The position numbers were made by a program, and so were the translations under genes. DNA of 64,000 nucleotides from JAVJST01 sp965229715 (GTDB lineage: Bacteria > Pseudomonadota > Alphaproteobacteria > Rhodospirillales > Casp-alpha2): contig CBDDJL010000004.1 of NCBI GenBank assembly GCA_965229715.1, positions 868,001 through 932,000 of the forward strand, given 5' to 3'. Under the pieces are notes generated by a model. It ran no database searches and had not been told where the DNA came from. It saw only the letters and a program-made list of their open reading frames with translations. Positions 11,626 through 20,715 of the stretch are shown here, in pieces; positions within the stretch are counted from its first letter, which is position 1; each line of letters begins with the position of its first letter.

Positions 11626-12513
11626 ATGTCCGATCCGGAAACGATGTTGCTGCGGTTGCTGCGCTGTGAGCTGACGGCGGTCAATCAGCAGTTCTCGCAC
11701 ATTCTTTCGCTGCGCGCGGGCGGCGACACCGAAACGGCGGCCCGTATCGCCGAAATCGACGATGTTGATTTTCCCAATGCCATGCGTATCGCGGATTACC
11801 TGATCCGCGAGGGCATCCCGGTCCGCCTCGGCGGCGACCGTTACATGCCCGGCTGCGCGCGTCAGGCCGTGCTGCTCGCCGAACAGGACATGGAACGCCG
11901 CATGGCCGAGGCGCTCGACAACGTTGTCCCGGCCGATGCCATGCAAGAACGCCTCGTCGCAACTGCCCGGGCGCCCCGCACCGCCTACGGCGTCTGGCTC
12001 GCCGATGAATTGGAGAAGAACGCAGAATCCGGCCCGGCCGTCGAACGGCCCGTACCCGAAATCGACGAACTGGTCGCCCACCTGCTGGCCTCGTTGGAGC
12101 TATCGATGATCCATGCCCTGATGCACCGTCAAGCCGGCGACAACGATGCCGCGGACGGATCCTGGGCGACGAGCGGCGCCGCGATGATGCACATGACGCA
12201 CCTCGTCCGTTTTTTTGCGCGCGAGGACGTAACCCCGGCGCCCGGCCGTTACCCGCCGATCCGTATTGCCGAAACGTCCGACGCTGCGCCGGATTTCGAG
12301 CAGGCTTTGGCCGATCAATGCGCGACCGCGGCGCTCAAGGCGGAAGCCGCCGTCGAGAGCCCCCAGTTGGCCACACTGTGCGACGGCATCGCCTACAGTT
12401 GCGAGGAGTTGACGGAGTGGCGCCCCGGCCGCCCGCATCCGGCCCTGCAAACCAATCCGCCCGCCTTCATGAGTTTCGAGCGGACGTACAACACCTATGT
12501 TTCGTCCGGGTAA
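11626..12513 (+). CDS. Tandem ferritin-like domain protein
   Basis: 295 residues. The N-terminal half reads like bacterioferritin (LLRLLRCELTAVNQQF, then IADYLIREGIPV where bacterioferritins have RIL-LEG-P). The second half, from about residue 145, repeats the pattern (ELSMIHALMHRQ, then MTHLVRFFAREDVTP). The helix-2 ExxH iron ligands of ferroxidases are not conserved in the first half, so iron storage is doubtful. GGGGGG stands before the ATG. It lies 74 bases after glpU but shows no functional link to glycerol transport. Confidence 0.6.
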   Translation: MSDPETMLLRLLRCELTAVNQQFSHILSLRAGGDTETAARIAEIDDVDFPNAMRIADYLIREGIPVRLGGDRYMPGCARQAVLLAEQDMERRMAEALDNVVPADAMQERLVATARAPRTAYGVWLADELEKNAESGPAVERPVPEIDELVAHLLASLELSMIHALMHRQAGDNDAADGSWATSGAAMMHMTHLVRFFAREDVTPAPGRYPPIRIAETSDAAPDFEQALADQCATAALKAEAAVESPQLATLCDGIAYSCEELTEWRPGRPHPALQTNPPAFMSFERTYNTYVSSG

Positions 12514-12597
12514 CGTTCGAAGGATGTCTCTGGCGCCATCGGCCCTGTAGTGCTACGTCGGCTGGATCACGACATTATCCGATCATGAGGGAATCCG

Positions 12598-13218
12598 ATG
12601 CCTGTCGATCTCAATCTCTGGTTGGCCTTCGCCGTCGCCTCTGCGGTCCTCGCCGCGATTCCCGGACCAATCGTTATGCTGGTCGTCGCCAACAGCCTGG
12701 CCCACGGTACGGCGCAGGGTCTCCGCACCCTGCTGGGCACCGCCTCCGGAACGGCGATCCTGTTCGCCATGGGCGGTCTCGGCATGACATGGATGCTGGC
12801 GTTCCTGTCCGACTGGTTTGACTGGATACGCTGGGCGGGCGCGGCATACCTCGTGTGGATGGGCATCAAGACATGGCGCGCAGCGCCGGCCGAACTCGCC
12901 GATGCAACGACGGGGACGAAACAGTCCGTCAGTTTCCTCCAGGGTTTCGTGATCGGCGTCACCAACCCGAAGACCCTGGTGTTCTATGCCGCGTTCTTTC
13001 CACAGTTCATGGATCCGGCGCTCGCCGCCGGCCCGCAGATCGCCGTTCTCAGCATCACGTTTCTGGTTGTTGCGACGGCGGTTGACGCTCTCTGGGCAAC
13101 GCTGTGCGGGCGTTTGCGACCCTGGTTGACGGGCGAACGGCGCGGTCGCATGCGCAACCGCATCAGCGGCGCGCTACTGATCGGCACCGGCGCCGCCATG
13201 GCGTTGACACGCCGCTAA
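12598..13218 (+). CDS. LysE/RhtB-family amino-acid exporter
   Basis: 206-residue inner-membrane protein with about six hydrophobic segments. The family hallmarks are an N-terminal IPGPIVMLVVANSLAHG (about residues 20-36) and a central GVTNPKTLVFYAAFFPQF (about 119-136). Members export amino acids or homoserine-type compounds; the substrate cannot be read from sequence. GAGGGA precedes the ATG. It stands alone between the ferritin-like gene and the diguanylate cyclase. Confidence 0.9.
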   Translation: MPVDLNLWLAFAVASAVLAAIPGPIVMLVVANSLAHGTAQGLRTLLGTASGTAILFAMGGLGMTWMLAFLSDWFDWIRWAGAAYLVWMGIKTWRAAPAELADATTGTKQSVSFLQGFVIGVTNPKTLVFYAAFFPQFMDPALAAGPQIAVLSITFLVVATAVDALWATLCGRLRPWLTGERRGRMRNRISGALLIGTGAAMALTRR

Positions 13219-13346
13219 ACATCCACGCGCTGCGCCGGTCGTGCCGCTCTGAACTTTGTGTAAGTGAATGGCCTCATGGATTCGGCATTTCGGATCGGGC
13301 TATACTCCGTCCATCCCAACCTTCGGGGGGAGCGAGGGGTACAACC

Positions 13347-14609
13347 ATGACCAAGCGGCAGTTTATTGGTCACGAGGAGTATTTGCCGATCTACACGGGC
13401 GCGCTGGCGTTCGTCGGCGTTCTCGTGGTCGCGTCCTTTCTCCTGCTCGACCGAATAACGGAAGAGCAAAAAAGCATCCGCGCGCTGTTGCATGCAGCAT
13501 CGCACCAATACGATGACGCCCGGGTCGCGCGTGAGGCCGTGACGCGGCTCGCCGTGCGAACGCCCGCCAGTGCCGATGAGCAAACCCTTGCCATGCTCGA
13601 ACGGTTGCGCAACCGGCTGCAAACCAACGAGCAACGCTTTGTCGATGCCCGCAACAACGCGAAAACGCCGGATTCGACACGCGACCTTCTCGCCTCGGTT
13701 CGCTTCGATGGCCCAGACTCGACGGCCGGCCGCATTCGCTCGCACGTCGAAGCGCTAACCGCCTTTCTAACCGCGGCCACGGCCGGCGCTGCCGAATGGC
13801 CGCCAACATCGTTGCGCGTGCTGACCGGTGAACCGGCAGCCGACCTCATCCGCCAGCTCCGTCAAACGGACGACCGTCTGGTGGAAGAACTCGGCGCACA
13901 ACAGACACGCATGCAGTTCATGCTCAAGGTTTTCCACGGCAGCATCCTCGCCGGCCTCATCGCCGTCGGCGCTTTCGTTTTTTATCCGCTATTCCGCCGG
14001 CTCAACGACCAGCGTCGCAGCCTGGTCAACCAGGCCACGACCGATCCCCTGACTGGTATCCTGAACCGAAGGAGTTTCGAGTCTGCCGGCCGTAACGAGT
14101 TCGCCCGCGCCCGCCGCTACGGTGGCGATTTGAGCGTGATGATTCTGGATCTCGATCACTTCAAGAAGCTCAACGACACGTTCGGTCACGCGACCGGCGA
14201 CGATGTGCTCCGCACCATGACCAGCATCTGCACGGAAAAACTTCGGCAAACCGATATCTTCGCGCGTATCGGTGGCGAGGAGTTTGCCGCCATCCTGCCA
14301 GAAACCAACAAGACCGAAGCTGTCGCGGTTGCCGAAAAACTGCGCGAGATGCTGTCGAATACGTCACTGACCGCAAAAGAAACGACGATGCCGGTCCGAT
14401 TTTCGGTTTCGATCGGTGTCGCCGCGGTCAAGGATCTGGAATCCGACACGGATTTGGATGTTTTGTTGCACCGCGCCGACCTGCGCCTCTACGAGGCGAA
14501 GCGTCTCGGCCGTAACCGTGTGGTGTCCTGGGATCCCGACGAAACAGACGAAAACGGGCGTCTCATGCCCGGGGTGAAGACGCCGGACAGCCGGCTCGAC
14601 CTGAACTAA
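13347..14609 (+). CDS. Membrane-bound diguanylate cyclase (GGDEF)
   Basis: 420 residues. A membrane helix near 14-36, a periplasmic helical sensor region, a second helix near 190-215, then a GGDEF domain. The active-site signature is GGEEF at 309-313 and the inhibitory I-site RQTD is at 300-303, exactly five residues upstream, so product feedback by c-di-GMP is expected. Start chosen at ATG 13347, after a purine-rich GAGCGAGGGG; the longer frame upstream lacks a hydrophobic N-terminus. No EAL domain is attached. Confidence 0.93.
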   Translation: MTKRQFIGHEEYLPIYTGALAFVGVLVVASFLLLDRITEEQKSIRALLHAASHQYDDARVAREAVTRLAVRTPASADEQTLAMLERLRNRLQTNEQRFVDARNNAKTPDSTRDLLASVRFDGPDSTAGRIRSHVEALTAFLTAATAGAAEWPPTSLRVLTGEPAADLIRQLRQTDDRLVEELGAQQTRMQFMLKVFHGSILAGLIAVGAFVFYPLFRRLNDQRRSLVNQATTDPLTGILNRRSFESAGRNEFARARRYGGDLSVMILDLDHFKKLNDTFGHATGDDVLRTMTSICTEKLRQTDIFARIGGEEFAAILPETNKTEAVAVAEKLREMLSNTSLTAKETTMPVRFSVSIGVAAVKDLESDTDLDVLLHRADLRLYEAKRLGRNRVVSWDPDETDENGRLMPGVKTPDSRLDLN

Positions 14610-14663
14610 GGTCAGAGTCTTAGTTTCACGACGGACCTTGGCGATCGTCGCGCCGGCCATTAT

Positions 14664-14879
14664 ATGGAGCCCATGGATTCCTTTTTGCCCGTGCTGCTCG
14701 GCTTCGCCATGTTCGCGACCCTCGTCGTGCTGGTCGTGGGCGTGGTGTCGTTCGCGGTGAACGGCAAGTTCTATCAGAAGAATTCGAACAAGCTGATGCG
14801 TCTTCGGGTTCTGTTCCAAGGTATCGCGCTGGCTATCTTCGGGCTGATAACCTGGCTGGCCATCGCGCCGCCCGACTGA
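14664..14879 (+). CDS. Small two-helix membrane protein, HIG1-domain type
   Basis: 71 residues with two hydrophobic helices (about 7-31 and 48-66) joined by a basic loop containing NGKFYQKNSNKLMRLRV. This is the layout of bacterial HIG1-domain twin-transmembrane proteins, whose eukaryotic relatives associate with respiratory complexes. An alternative ATG is at 14673. It lies 35 bases before the cobalamin adenosyltransferase gene on the same strand, an arrangement that suggests a shared transcript. Confidence 0.7.
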   Translation: MEPMDSFLPVLLGFAMFATLVVLVVGVVSFAVNGKFYQKNSNKLMRLRVLFQGIALAIFGLITWLAIAPPD

Positions 14880-14914
14880 ACGGATTCGACGGCGACACAC
14901 GGGAGTATCCCTGC

Positions 14915-15484
14915 ATGGTAACGCTGAGCAAGATCTACACGCGCGGCGGCGACAAGGGCGAGACATCGCTCGGCAGCGGCGCGCGTGTCGCCAAACACGA
15001 TCTGCGCGTCGCAGCGTACGGCACCGCAGACGAGGCCAACAGCGTCATCGGCATCGCCCGGCTGCATACTGACGGCGAGGCGGACGCCATGCTGGCGCGC
15101 ATTCAAAACGATCTGTTCGACCTCGGCGCCGATCTCTGCACGCCGGAAGGCGGCGAACGCCGCAACGGAGCCCTGCGCATTGCCGATAATCAGGTCGACC
15201 GCCTCGAAAGCGAGATCGACGCCATGAACGCCCGGTTGCAGCCGCTCAAATCATTCATTTTGCCTGGTGGATCGGCCGCATCGGCCCAGCTTCATCTGGC
15301 CCGGTGCGTCGTTCGGCGCGCCGAACGTCTGATGACCGCGCTCGCGGAGGTTGAACCGGTGAACGATGCCGCGGTTCGCTACATCAACCGGCTCTCCGAT
15401 CATCTTTTCGTGCTGGCGCGCCACCTGAACGACGACGGCGCCGACGATGTCCTATGGCAGCCCGGCGAGAACGCCGGCGCCTGA
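14915..15484 (+). CDS. PduO-type corrinoid (ATP:cob(I)alamin) adenosyltransferase
   Basis: 189 residues. Transfers the adenosyl group of ATP to cob(I)alamin to make coenzyme B12. The N-terminal ATP-binding motif TRGGDKGETSLGSG is at about residues 10-23, followed by DEANSVIG; the C-terminal half has LARCVVRRAERLM and YINRLSDHLFVLAR, all typical of the PduO fold. CGGGAG precedes the ATG. The length matches free-standing enzymes without the extra PduO C-terminal domain. Confidence 0.95.
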   Translation: MVTLSKIYTRGGDKGETSLGSGARVAKHDLRVAAYGTADEANSVIGIARLHTDGEADAMLARIQNDLFDLGADLCTPEGGERRNGALRIADNQVDRLESEIDAMNARLQPLKSFILPGGSAASAQLHLARCVVRRAERLMTALAEVEPVNDAAVRYINRLSDHLFVLARHLNDDGADDVLWQPGENAGA

Positions 15485-15603
15485 GCCGACCCGACCGGAC
15501 CGTGTCGAGACGGGAGCGCTTTGTGCGTCGCCCAAGCCATGACCGGCTCTAGCCGCGCTGCAACAGTCCTTTCAGGGTGCCATTTGTGACGGCTCAAGGG
15601 CCG

Positions 15604-15632
15604 TTGACACCCCTAGGGGCCAACATTATTGT
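15604..15632 (+). promoter_or_regulatory. Putative sigma-70-type promoter of the hbd gene
   Basis: A consensus TTGACA at 15604-15609 and TATTGT at 15627-15632 are separated by 17 bases, about 65 bases before the start codon of the 3-hydroxyacyl-CoA dehydrogenase gene. The surrounding 210-base gap is otherwise non-coding. Confidence 0.6.
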
Positions 15633-15652
15633 GCAACTGCGAAATAACAAGG

Positions 15653-15676
15653 AAACCTTGAATTCATAAGGTTTTT
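15653..15676 (+). other. Hairpin with T-tract in the hbd leader
   Basis: AAACCTT (15653-15659) and AAGGTTT (15668-15674) form a 7-bp stem with an 8-base loop; the right arm runs into a TTTTT stretch (15672-15676). It lies between the promoter-like elements and the AAAGGAG at 15678-15684. It could be a weak attenuator or an mRNA-stabilising hairpin. Confidence 0.4.
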
Positions 15677-15697
15677 CAAAGGAGCAGCGGTACGCTG

Positions 15698-16579
15698 ATG
15701 TCTCAGAATATACAAAAAATCGGTGTTATCGGTGCCGGCCAGATGGGCAGCGGCATCACCCATGTCTGTGCCCAGCAGGGTTTCGACGTGTACCTGGCAG
15801 ACATTTCGGAAGACAATCTGAACCGGGGTATCGACAAGATCCGGTCGGATTTCGAACGCATGGCGGCGAAGGGTCTGGTCGAAGACAGCATCATCGAGCC
15901 CTCGCTCTCGCGAATCGCCAGCGGTACGTCTCTTGACGGCCTCAAAGGTTGCGATCTGGTGATCGAAGCGGCGACGGAGGACGAAGCCGTAAAGAAGGAG
16001 ATCCTGCAGTCGGTCTGTCCGGTGGTCTCCGAGGACACCCTGATCGCGTCCAACACATCGTCGATCTCGATTACCCGCCTCGCGTCGTACACCGACCGCC
16101 CGGGCAAGTTCGTCGGCATGCATTTCATGAACCCGGTTCCGCGCATGGAGCTGGTCGAACTGATCCGTGGCATCGCCACCGAGGAAGAGACCTTCAGCAC
16201 AATTCGTGCGCTCGCCGAGAAGCTCGGCAAGAAGGCCGTCAGCGCCGAGGACTTCCCGGCGTTCATCGTCAACCGGATCCTGTTGCCGATGATCAACGAA
16301 GCGATCTACACGCTTTACGAAGGCGTCGGATCGGTCGATTCCATCGACACCGCCATGAAACTCGGCACCCACCACCCGATGGGACCGCTGGAACTCGCCG
16401 ACTTCATCGGTCTCGATATTTGCCTTGCGGTCATGCAGGTGCTGCACGATGGCCTTGCCGATACCAAGTACAGGCCGTGTCCGCTGCTGGTGAAATATGT
16501 CGAGGCGGGCTGGCTCGGCCGCAAGGTCGGCCGCGGTTTCTACGACTACTCCGGCGAAACGCCCGTCCCGACCCGCTGA
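15698..16579 (+). CDS. 3-hydroxybutyryl-CoA dehydrogenase
   Basis: 293-residue NAD(P)-dependent 3-hydroxyacyl-CoA dehydrogenase, oxidising 3-hydroxybutyryl-CoA to acetoacetyl-CoA or the reverse. The Rossmann motif GAGQMGSG is at about residues 11-18, and the catalytic His lies in GMHFMNPVPRMELVE (about 141-155). The C-terminal HPMGPLELADFIGLD motif is typical. The start has AAAGGAG 13 bases upstream, a long spacing. In many alphaproteobacteria this gene follows etfBA; here no etf genes are adjacent. It is convergent with the next gene. Confidence 0.95.
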   Translation: MSQNIQKIGVIGAGQMGSGITHVCAQQGFDVYLADISEDNLNRGIDKIRSDFERMAAKGLVEDSIIEPSLSRIASGTSLDGLKGCDLVIEAATEDEAVKKEILQSVCPVVSEDTLIASNTSSISITRLASYTDRPGKFVGMHFMNPVPRMELVELIRGIATEEETFSTIRALAEKLGKKAVSAEDFPAFIVNRILLPMINEAIYTLYEGVGSVDSIDTAMKLGTHHPMGPLELADFIGLDICLAVMQVLHDGLADTKYRPCPLLVKYVEAGWLGRKVGRGFYDYSGETPVPTR

Positions 16580-16601
16580 GCGTCAGTTGCGGCGGCGGCT
16601 T

Positions 16602-17525
16602 TCAGGCCGAAGCCGCAACCGACGCCAGCGCCCGGACATGGTCCGGGCCGAGACCGCAGCAGCCGCCCAGCAGGCGTACGCCGCGCGCCAGCCACGTCTC
16701 CGCCGCGCGCGTCAAGTCCGCCGGATCGATAATATCCACGAACTGCCAGTTCGGATTCGTGAAATAGCCCGACTCGGGATAAACCCCGACCGGGCCGTCC
16801 CACACCGTGCGTAACAGATCGAGCGCGATGGGAACGTCGGGCACCGGCGAATGCATGATGTTGACGGCTTCCGGTTCCAGCGTTGCGATAGCGCCCACCA
16901 GATGCTCGAAACTGCGGTCCGCGTAATCGAAGACGGGCAGCATCGCGACGTTCGGCCGGCTCTGGCAACTGACGCCGATCCATACGGGCAGGCCGGTCTC
17001 CATCGCAGCCTGAATCGCGGGGACGGAGAACTCGGGCTCCTGGCACATTTCGAGCGCCAACAGATCGACACCGGCGGTCGCCAGAATCTTGGCCTGCTCG
17101 GCGACCGAAACAGCGACTCTATCCGGTTTCGACCATGGCGAATCGCCGTCCATCGCCCATTCGCAGATCGAACCGGCAATCATCACGTTACTCGCGCCGG
17201 TACGCTTGATCGCGGCCTTGGCCAGTATCACCGCATCGCGATTGATCTGCTCCAGCCGATCGCCGTATCCCGCAGGCTCGAGCATGTGGCGCGCCGAGGA
17301 AAATGTATTGGTGATGATGACTTCGGCACCGGCCGATATGAAATCCTCGTGCACCTCGCGGACCACGGACGGCTGTTCGAGTACGGCGACGCCGCTCCAT
17401 ACGCCGCCATCCATGCGAACGCCGCGGCGTTCCAGTTCGGTGCCCATGCCACCGTCGATGACCAGCGGCCGCCCCTCGCCTTTCAGCCTGCGTTGTCTCT
17501 CCAGAGCCAGTTTTTCGCGGTTCAT
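16602..17525 (-). CDS. Homocysteine S-methyltransferase family protein
   Basis: 307 residues. Zinc-dependent methyl transfer to homocysteine, or to a related thiol, is the family reaction. The zinc ligands are visible as a Cys in WIGVSCQS and the Cys pair in LLGGCCG near the C-terminus. The N-terminal IDGGMGTELERRG motif is typical. I chose ATG 17525; the longer frame to 17666 adds a low-quality leader. The methyl donor (S-methylmethionine, betaine or other) cannot be told. Confidence 0.88.
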   Translation of the reverse strand: MNREKLALERQRRLKGEGRPLVIDGGMGTELERRGVRMDGGVWSGVAVLEQPSVVREVHEDFISAGAEVIITNTFSSARHMLEPAGYGDRLEQINRDAVILAKAAIKRTGASNVMIAGSICEWAMDGDSPWSKPDRVAVSVAEQAKILATAGVDLLALEMCQEPEFSVPAIQAAMETGLPVWIGVSCQSRPNVAMLPVFDYADRSFEHLVGAIATLEPEAVNIMHSPVPDVPIALDLLRTVWDGPVGVYPESGYFTNPNWQFVDIIDPADLTRAAETWLARGVRLLGGCCGLGPDHVRALASVAASA

Positions 17526-17684
17526 TCTTTTGTCCGGTTCGCCTGTTCGGTGTACCCGCGGAGTATCAACAATTTGCAAGAGTTGTGCTATACACGTCCG
17601 GTCGATCTGGGGGGAGCGGCGATACCGCGCCTGCAACCTGCCGGCGCGGCACAGCAACTCCCCCACGATATCGGAGGAACGAAC

Positions 17685-18167
17685 ATGAGGATCCGGCTCA
17701 CCACCGTTTTCGTCGCCATGTCCGCGGCCCTGTTGTTGACCGGATTCGCGTTACCCGCCGGCGCAGTCGAGGAATTCAACGTTTCGGACGACGGTATCGC
17801 TATCCACGGCTACGATCCCGTCGCCTATCATCGATCGCAGGCGCCGATCGAAGGCTCCCGCGCCTATCGGGCGACCCACGACGGCAGCACGTATTTTTTC
17901 GCCAGCGCCGAAAACCGCGATACTTTTATCGCCGATCCCGGTGCCTTCGCGCCGGCGTACGGCGGCTGGTGTTCCTACGGTGTCCGCGTCGGACGCAAGT
18001 TCGATATCGATCCCGCCGCCTTCCAGATCGTCGACGGGCAGCTTTATTTGCAGCTCGATCTCGGCACGCAGAAGGTCTGGGCCGAGGATCTCGAACGGAA
18101 TATCGCGGTTGCAGACCGCATCTGGCCGGGCATTCGGTCCATACCGGCGGATCAACTGGGTGAATGA
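17685..18167 (+). CDS. Exported YHS domain-containing protein
   Basis: 160 residues with a signal peptide (about 1-27, LLLTGFALPAGAVEE). The mature part has the YHS-type segment AIHGYDPVAYHRS and GGWCSYGVRVGRKF. YHS domains are thought to bind metals or redox groups. GGAGG stands 7 bases before ATG 17685, which settles the start. The histidine kinase gene follows 46 bases downstream on the same strand, so the two may be cotranscribed. Function unknown. Confidence 0.85.
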   Translation: MRIRLTTVFVAMSAALLLTGFALPAGAVEEFNVSDDGIAIHGYDPVAYHRSQAPIEGSRAYRATHDGSTYFFASAENRDTFIADPGAFAPAYGGWCSYGVRVGRKFDIDPAAFQIVDGQLYLQLDLGTQKVWAEDLERNIAVADRIWPGIRSIPADQLGE

Positions 18168-18213
18168 CATAAACAGTCGACGCCGCTTGCGTACTTGCGG
18201 GAGCCGGTAACGA

Positions 18214-19692
18214 ATGCCGAAACTCAGGTCCATCAGATCGCGGTTCCTGGCGATCAACCTGCCGATCGTCTTGCTGGCGGTTGTCGCAGCCGTCGCGGCA
18301 GCGGAGTGGCTGAACTACAAGAACGAGATCGCGCGCCTCAAGGATAAGCTGACGACGATGTCGGCCAGCCAGTCGATCATTCTCGCGACGGCCGTCGCCG
18401 AGGGCGATGATGCCCGCATCGGGGCCATCATCGCGTCTTCCATATCGAATCCGGAGGTTCGCGGCATTTGCGTTCACGACGCCGATGGAAACGAGGTCGA
18501 TGCGTACGGAGACGGGTGCGACGAGTCCGGCGAGCTGACCCGGATAACCGGCATCAATTTCGCCGACGAATCCGGTATCACCCGCGTCGGCCGATTGGCG
18601 ATTGCGATGTCCAAGGAACCGATCGTGGCGGCCTTTCATAGCCGGCTTCCCTATGAAATCGGATTGGCCATGATCGCCCTGATCGCCGTTGTCCTGGCGG
18701 CGCAAATCGCATTCGGCAGGACCGTGGCGACGCCGATGGAGCGACTCCTCGACGCGATTGAAAAGAACAAGGGTGGCGAAGACCGGTCTCCGGTCGAATG
18801 GGCGAGCGATGACGAGATCGGGCGCGTAATCGCAGCGTTCAACGAACTGCAAAAACGTCAGACCGAGTACGAAAGGGCGCTGGCGGAAGCGCAGGCCAGT
18901 CTCGAGGACCGGGTCGTGCAGCGCACCGCGCAGCTTGAAGTCGCCCGCCGTGAAGCCGAGATGGCCAGCCAGGCGAAGAGCCAGTTCCTCGCCTGCATGA
19001 GCCACGAACTCCGAACGCCGTTGAACGGCATCCTCGGGTTCAGCGAGATGCTCAACGTCGGCAAGGCAGATTTGACCGACAAACAGCGCGACTACGTCGA
19101 GATCATCGCCAAGAGCGGCAACGTCCTGTTGCGCCTTATCGATCAGTTGCTCGACCTCAACAAGATCGAAACCGGCGTCATGGTGCTCGACGTCGAGGAC
19201 GTCAGCGTCATGAAACTCGTCGAAGAGTGCTTCGGTCTGCTGATCACGCACGCCGAGTCCGAGAAGGTGTCGATCAACGCCGACTTCGAAACATTGGCGC
19301 CGGTTTGGGTCCGGGCCGACCAACTGCGCCTGCAGCAGGTGCTGCTGAACGTGTTGGGCAACGCCATCAAGTACAACCGATCAGGCGGGCGGATCGAAGT
19401 GACCGCAGCCACTGTGGGCGACAAGGTCACCATCTCGATTTCCGATACCGGCGTCGGCATTGCCGAACGTCACCACGGTAATGTATTCGAAGCGTTCAAT
19501 CGTCTCGGCCACGAAATGGGCACCGTGGAGGGCACCGGTCTCGGGCTGACGATCAGCCGCCAACTCATGGAAATGATGGGCGGCGAGATCTACTTCGAAA
19601 GCGCGGAGGACGACGGCACGACATTCTATCTCGTGCTTGAGGCCGGCGTCGAGGTCCAGCCGACCCGCGACTTCATAAGAATTTCCGCCTGA
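18214..19692 (+). CDS. Membrane sensor histidine kinase
   Basis: 492 residues. Membrane helices at about 10-32 and 147-168 bracket a periplasmic domain; a HAMP region and coiled coil follow. The HisKA box is MSHELRTPLNGILGFSEML (phosphorylated His near residue 263), and the ATPase domain has N box LLNVLGNAIKYN, G1 ISDTGVGI and G2 GTGLGLTISRQL. No response regulator gene is adjacent, so it is an orphan. The upstream YHS protein is a possible periplasmic partner, but that is only a guess from adjacency. Confidence 0.93.
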   Translation: MPKLRSIRSRFLAINLPIVLLAVVAAVAAAEWLNYKNEIARLKDKLTTMSASQSIILATAVAEGDDARIGAIIASSISNPEVRGICVHDADGNEVDAYGDGCDESGELTRITGINFADESGITRVGRLAIAMSKEPIVAAFHSRLPYEIGLAMIALIAVVLAAQIAFGRTVATPMERLLDAIEKNKGGEDRSPVEWASDDEIGRVIAAFNELQKRQTEYERALAEAQASLEDRVVQRTAQLEVARREAEMASQAKSQFLACMSHELRTPLNGILGFSEMLNVGKADLTDKQRDYVEIIAKSGNVLLRLIDQLLDLNKIETGVMVLDVEDVSVMKLVEECFGLLITHAESEKVSINADFETLAPVWVRADQLRLQQVLLNVLGNAIKYNRSGGRIEVTAATVGDKVTISISDTGVGIAERHHGNVFEAFNRLGHEMGTVEGTGLGLTISRQLMEMMGGEIYFESAEDDGTTFYLVLEAGVEVQPTRDFIRISA

Positions 19693-19725
19693 CTGAAGTT
19701 CCGCTGGGCGCGGTCCGGCCCCGTA

Positions 19726-20676
19726 TCAGCCCGCTTTCGATCGATACATGTCATAGGCCAGCGACGACAGCGCGAGATCGCCGAGGGCATGGCCGCGGAA
19801 CACGAACGCGGTGCGCTCCCCGTCCGACTGCCGCCCTGCAAATTCGCCGAGCACGAGACCCGCGAGGCCGCCGGTCACCGCATCGGGCGGCGCCAGCTTG
19901 TTGGGCAGCGCCGCTTCCTGCGCCACATCGTCGATGGTCAAGCAATCGAGCGCGGCGAACGTTTCCTTGATCCACGGCACCGAAAGATCGGTTACGGCAG
20001 CGAACGATCCGGGCTTCATCCAGCCGGCATCGAGAAACGGTTCGATGCCACCGGTCGCCGTCACCGACGTGACCAGAATATCCGCCGCCTCCACCGCCTC
20101 CCGTGCGCTGTCGCAAACCGTGACATCGAGACCGAGATCGCTGGCATGGGTCGCCAGCTTTTCGATGTTCGCCTTGCCGCGGCTGAAGATGAAGGCCTGT
20201 TTGAGCGGGAACATGTCGTTGAAGGCGTCGAGATGGCTTCGCGCCTGAACGCCGGCGCCGATAAACCCGATCGCGCTGCTGTCGGGCCGGGCGAGCCGCC
20301 GCGCCGCCGCCGCGCTGAGGCCCGCCGTCCGCACCGCCGTAATCCAGTTGCCGTCCATGACGGCGACCGGCAGGCCGGTCTCGCTGTCGAGCATGGTGAC
20401 CAGTCCGTTGATCTGCGGCAGCCCCTTTTCGGGATTGGCCGGGTTGAGCACCACCGTCTTGACCGCGAGATAGCCGGGATCGTCCGAGGCGGCGAGCGCC
20501 GCCATCATGTAGCGGCCGTCGGGCGGCGTGATGACCGCCTTGGGCGCGCTCCATGTCTTGCCGGCATCGCCATTGCGGATCGCGTTTTCGATACAGCCGA
20601 TGACGTCTTCGGTGGTGATGCCGAGACCTTCGAGATCGGTTTCGGAAAGGATGGGGACGGTTGCTTCGCGTGTCAT
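19726..20676 (-). CDS. Ornithine cyclodeaminase / mu-crystallin family protein
   Basis: 316 residues with a central Rossmann motif GFIGAGVQARSH (about 147-158), a Lys in YLAVKTV and an Arg in TAVRTAGLSA. Members are NAD(P)-dependent ornithine cyclodeaminases, alanine dehydrogenases or imine reductases. The region aligned to the catalytic DxPGK of true ornithine cyclodeaminase reads TDLSVPW, so a different imine or amino-acid substrate is likely. It follows ccrM on the same strand after 39 bases. Confidence 0.85.
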   Translation of the reverse strand: MTREATVPILSETDLEGLGITTEDVIGCIENAIRNGDAGKTWSAPKAVITPPDGRYMMAALAASDDPGYLAVKTVVLNPANPEKGLPQINGLVTMLDSETGLPVAVMDGNWITAVRTAGLSAAAARRLARPDSSAIGFIGAGVQARSHLDAFNDMFPLKQAFIFSRGKANIEKLATHASDLGLDVTVCDSAREAVEAADILVTSVTATGGIEPFLDAGWMKPGSFAAVTDLSVPWIKETFAALDCLTIDDVAQEAALPNKLAPPDAVTGGLAGLVLGEFAGRQSDGERTAFVFRGHALGDLALSSLAYDMYRSKAG

Positions 20677-20715
20677 GACGTCATCCTAGCGCCTCCATGA
20701 CGTCCTCACCACGGC

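Noticed and set aside
16851..17684. Long open frame ahead of the YHS protein
   Set aside because: It is the antisense shadow of the homocysteine methyltransferase-type gene; a perfect ribosome site and signal peptide put the real start at 17685.
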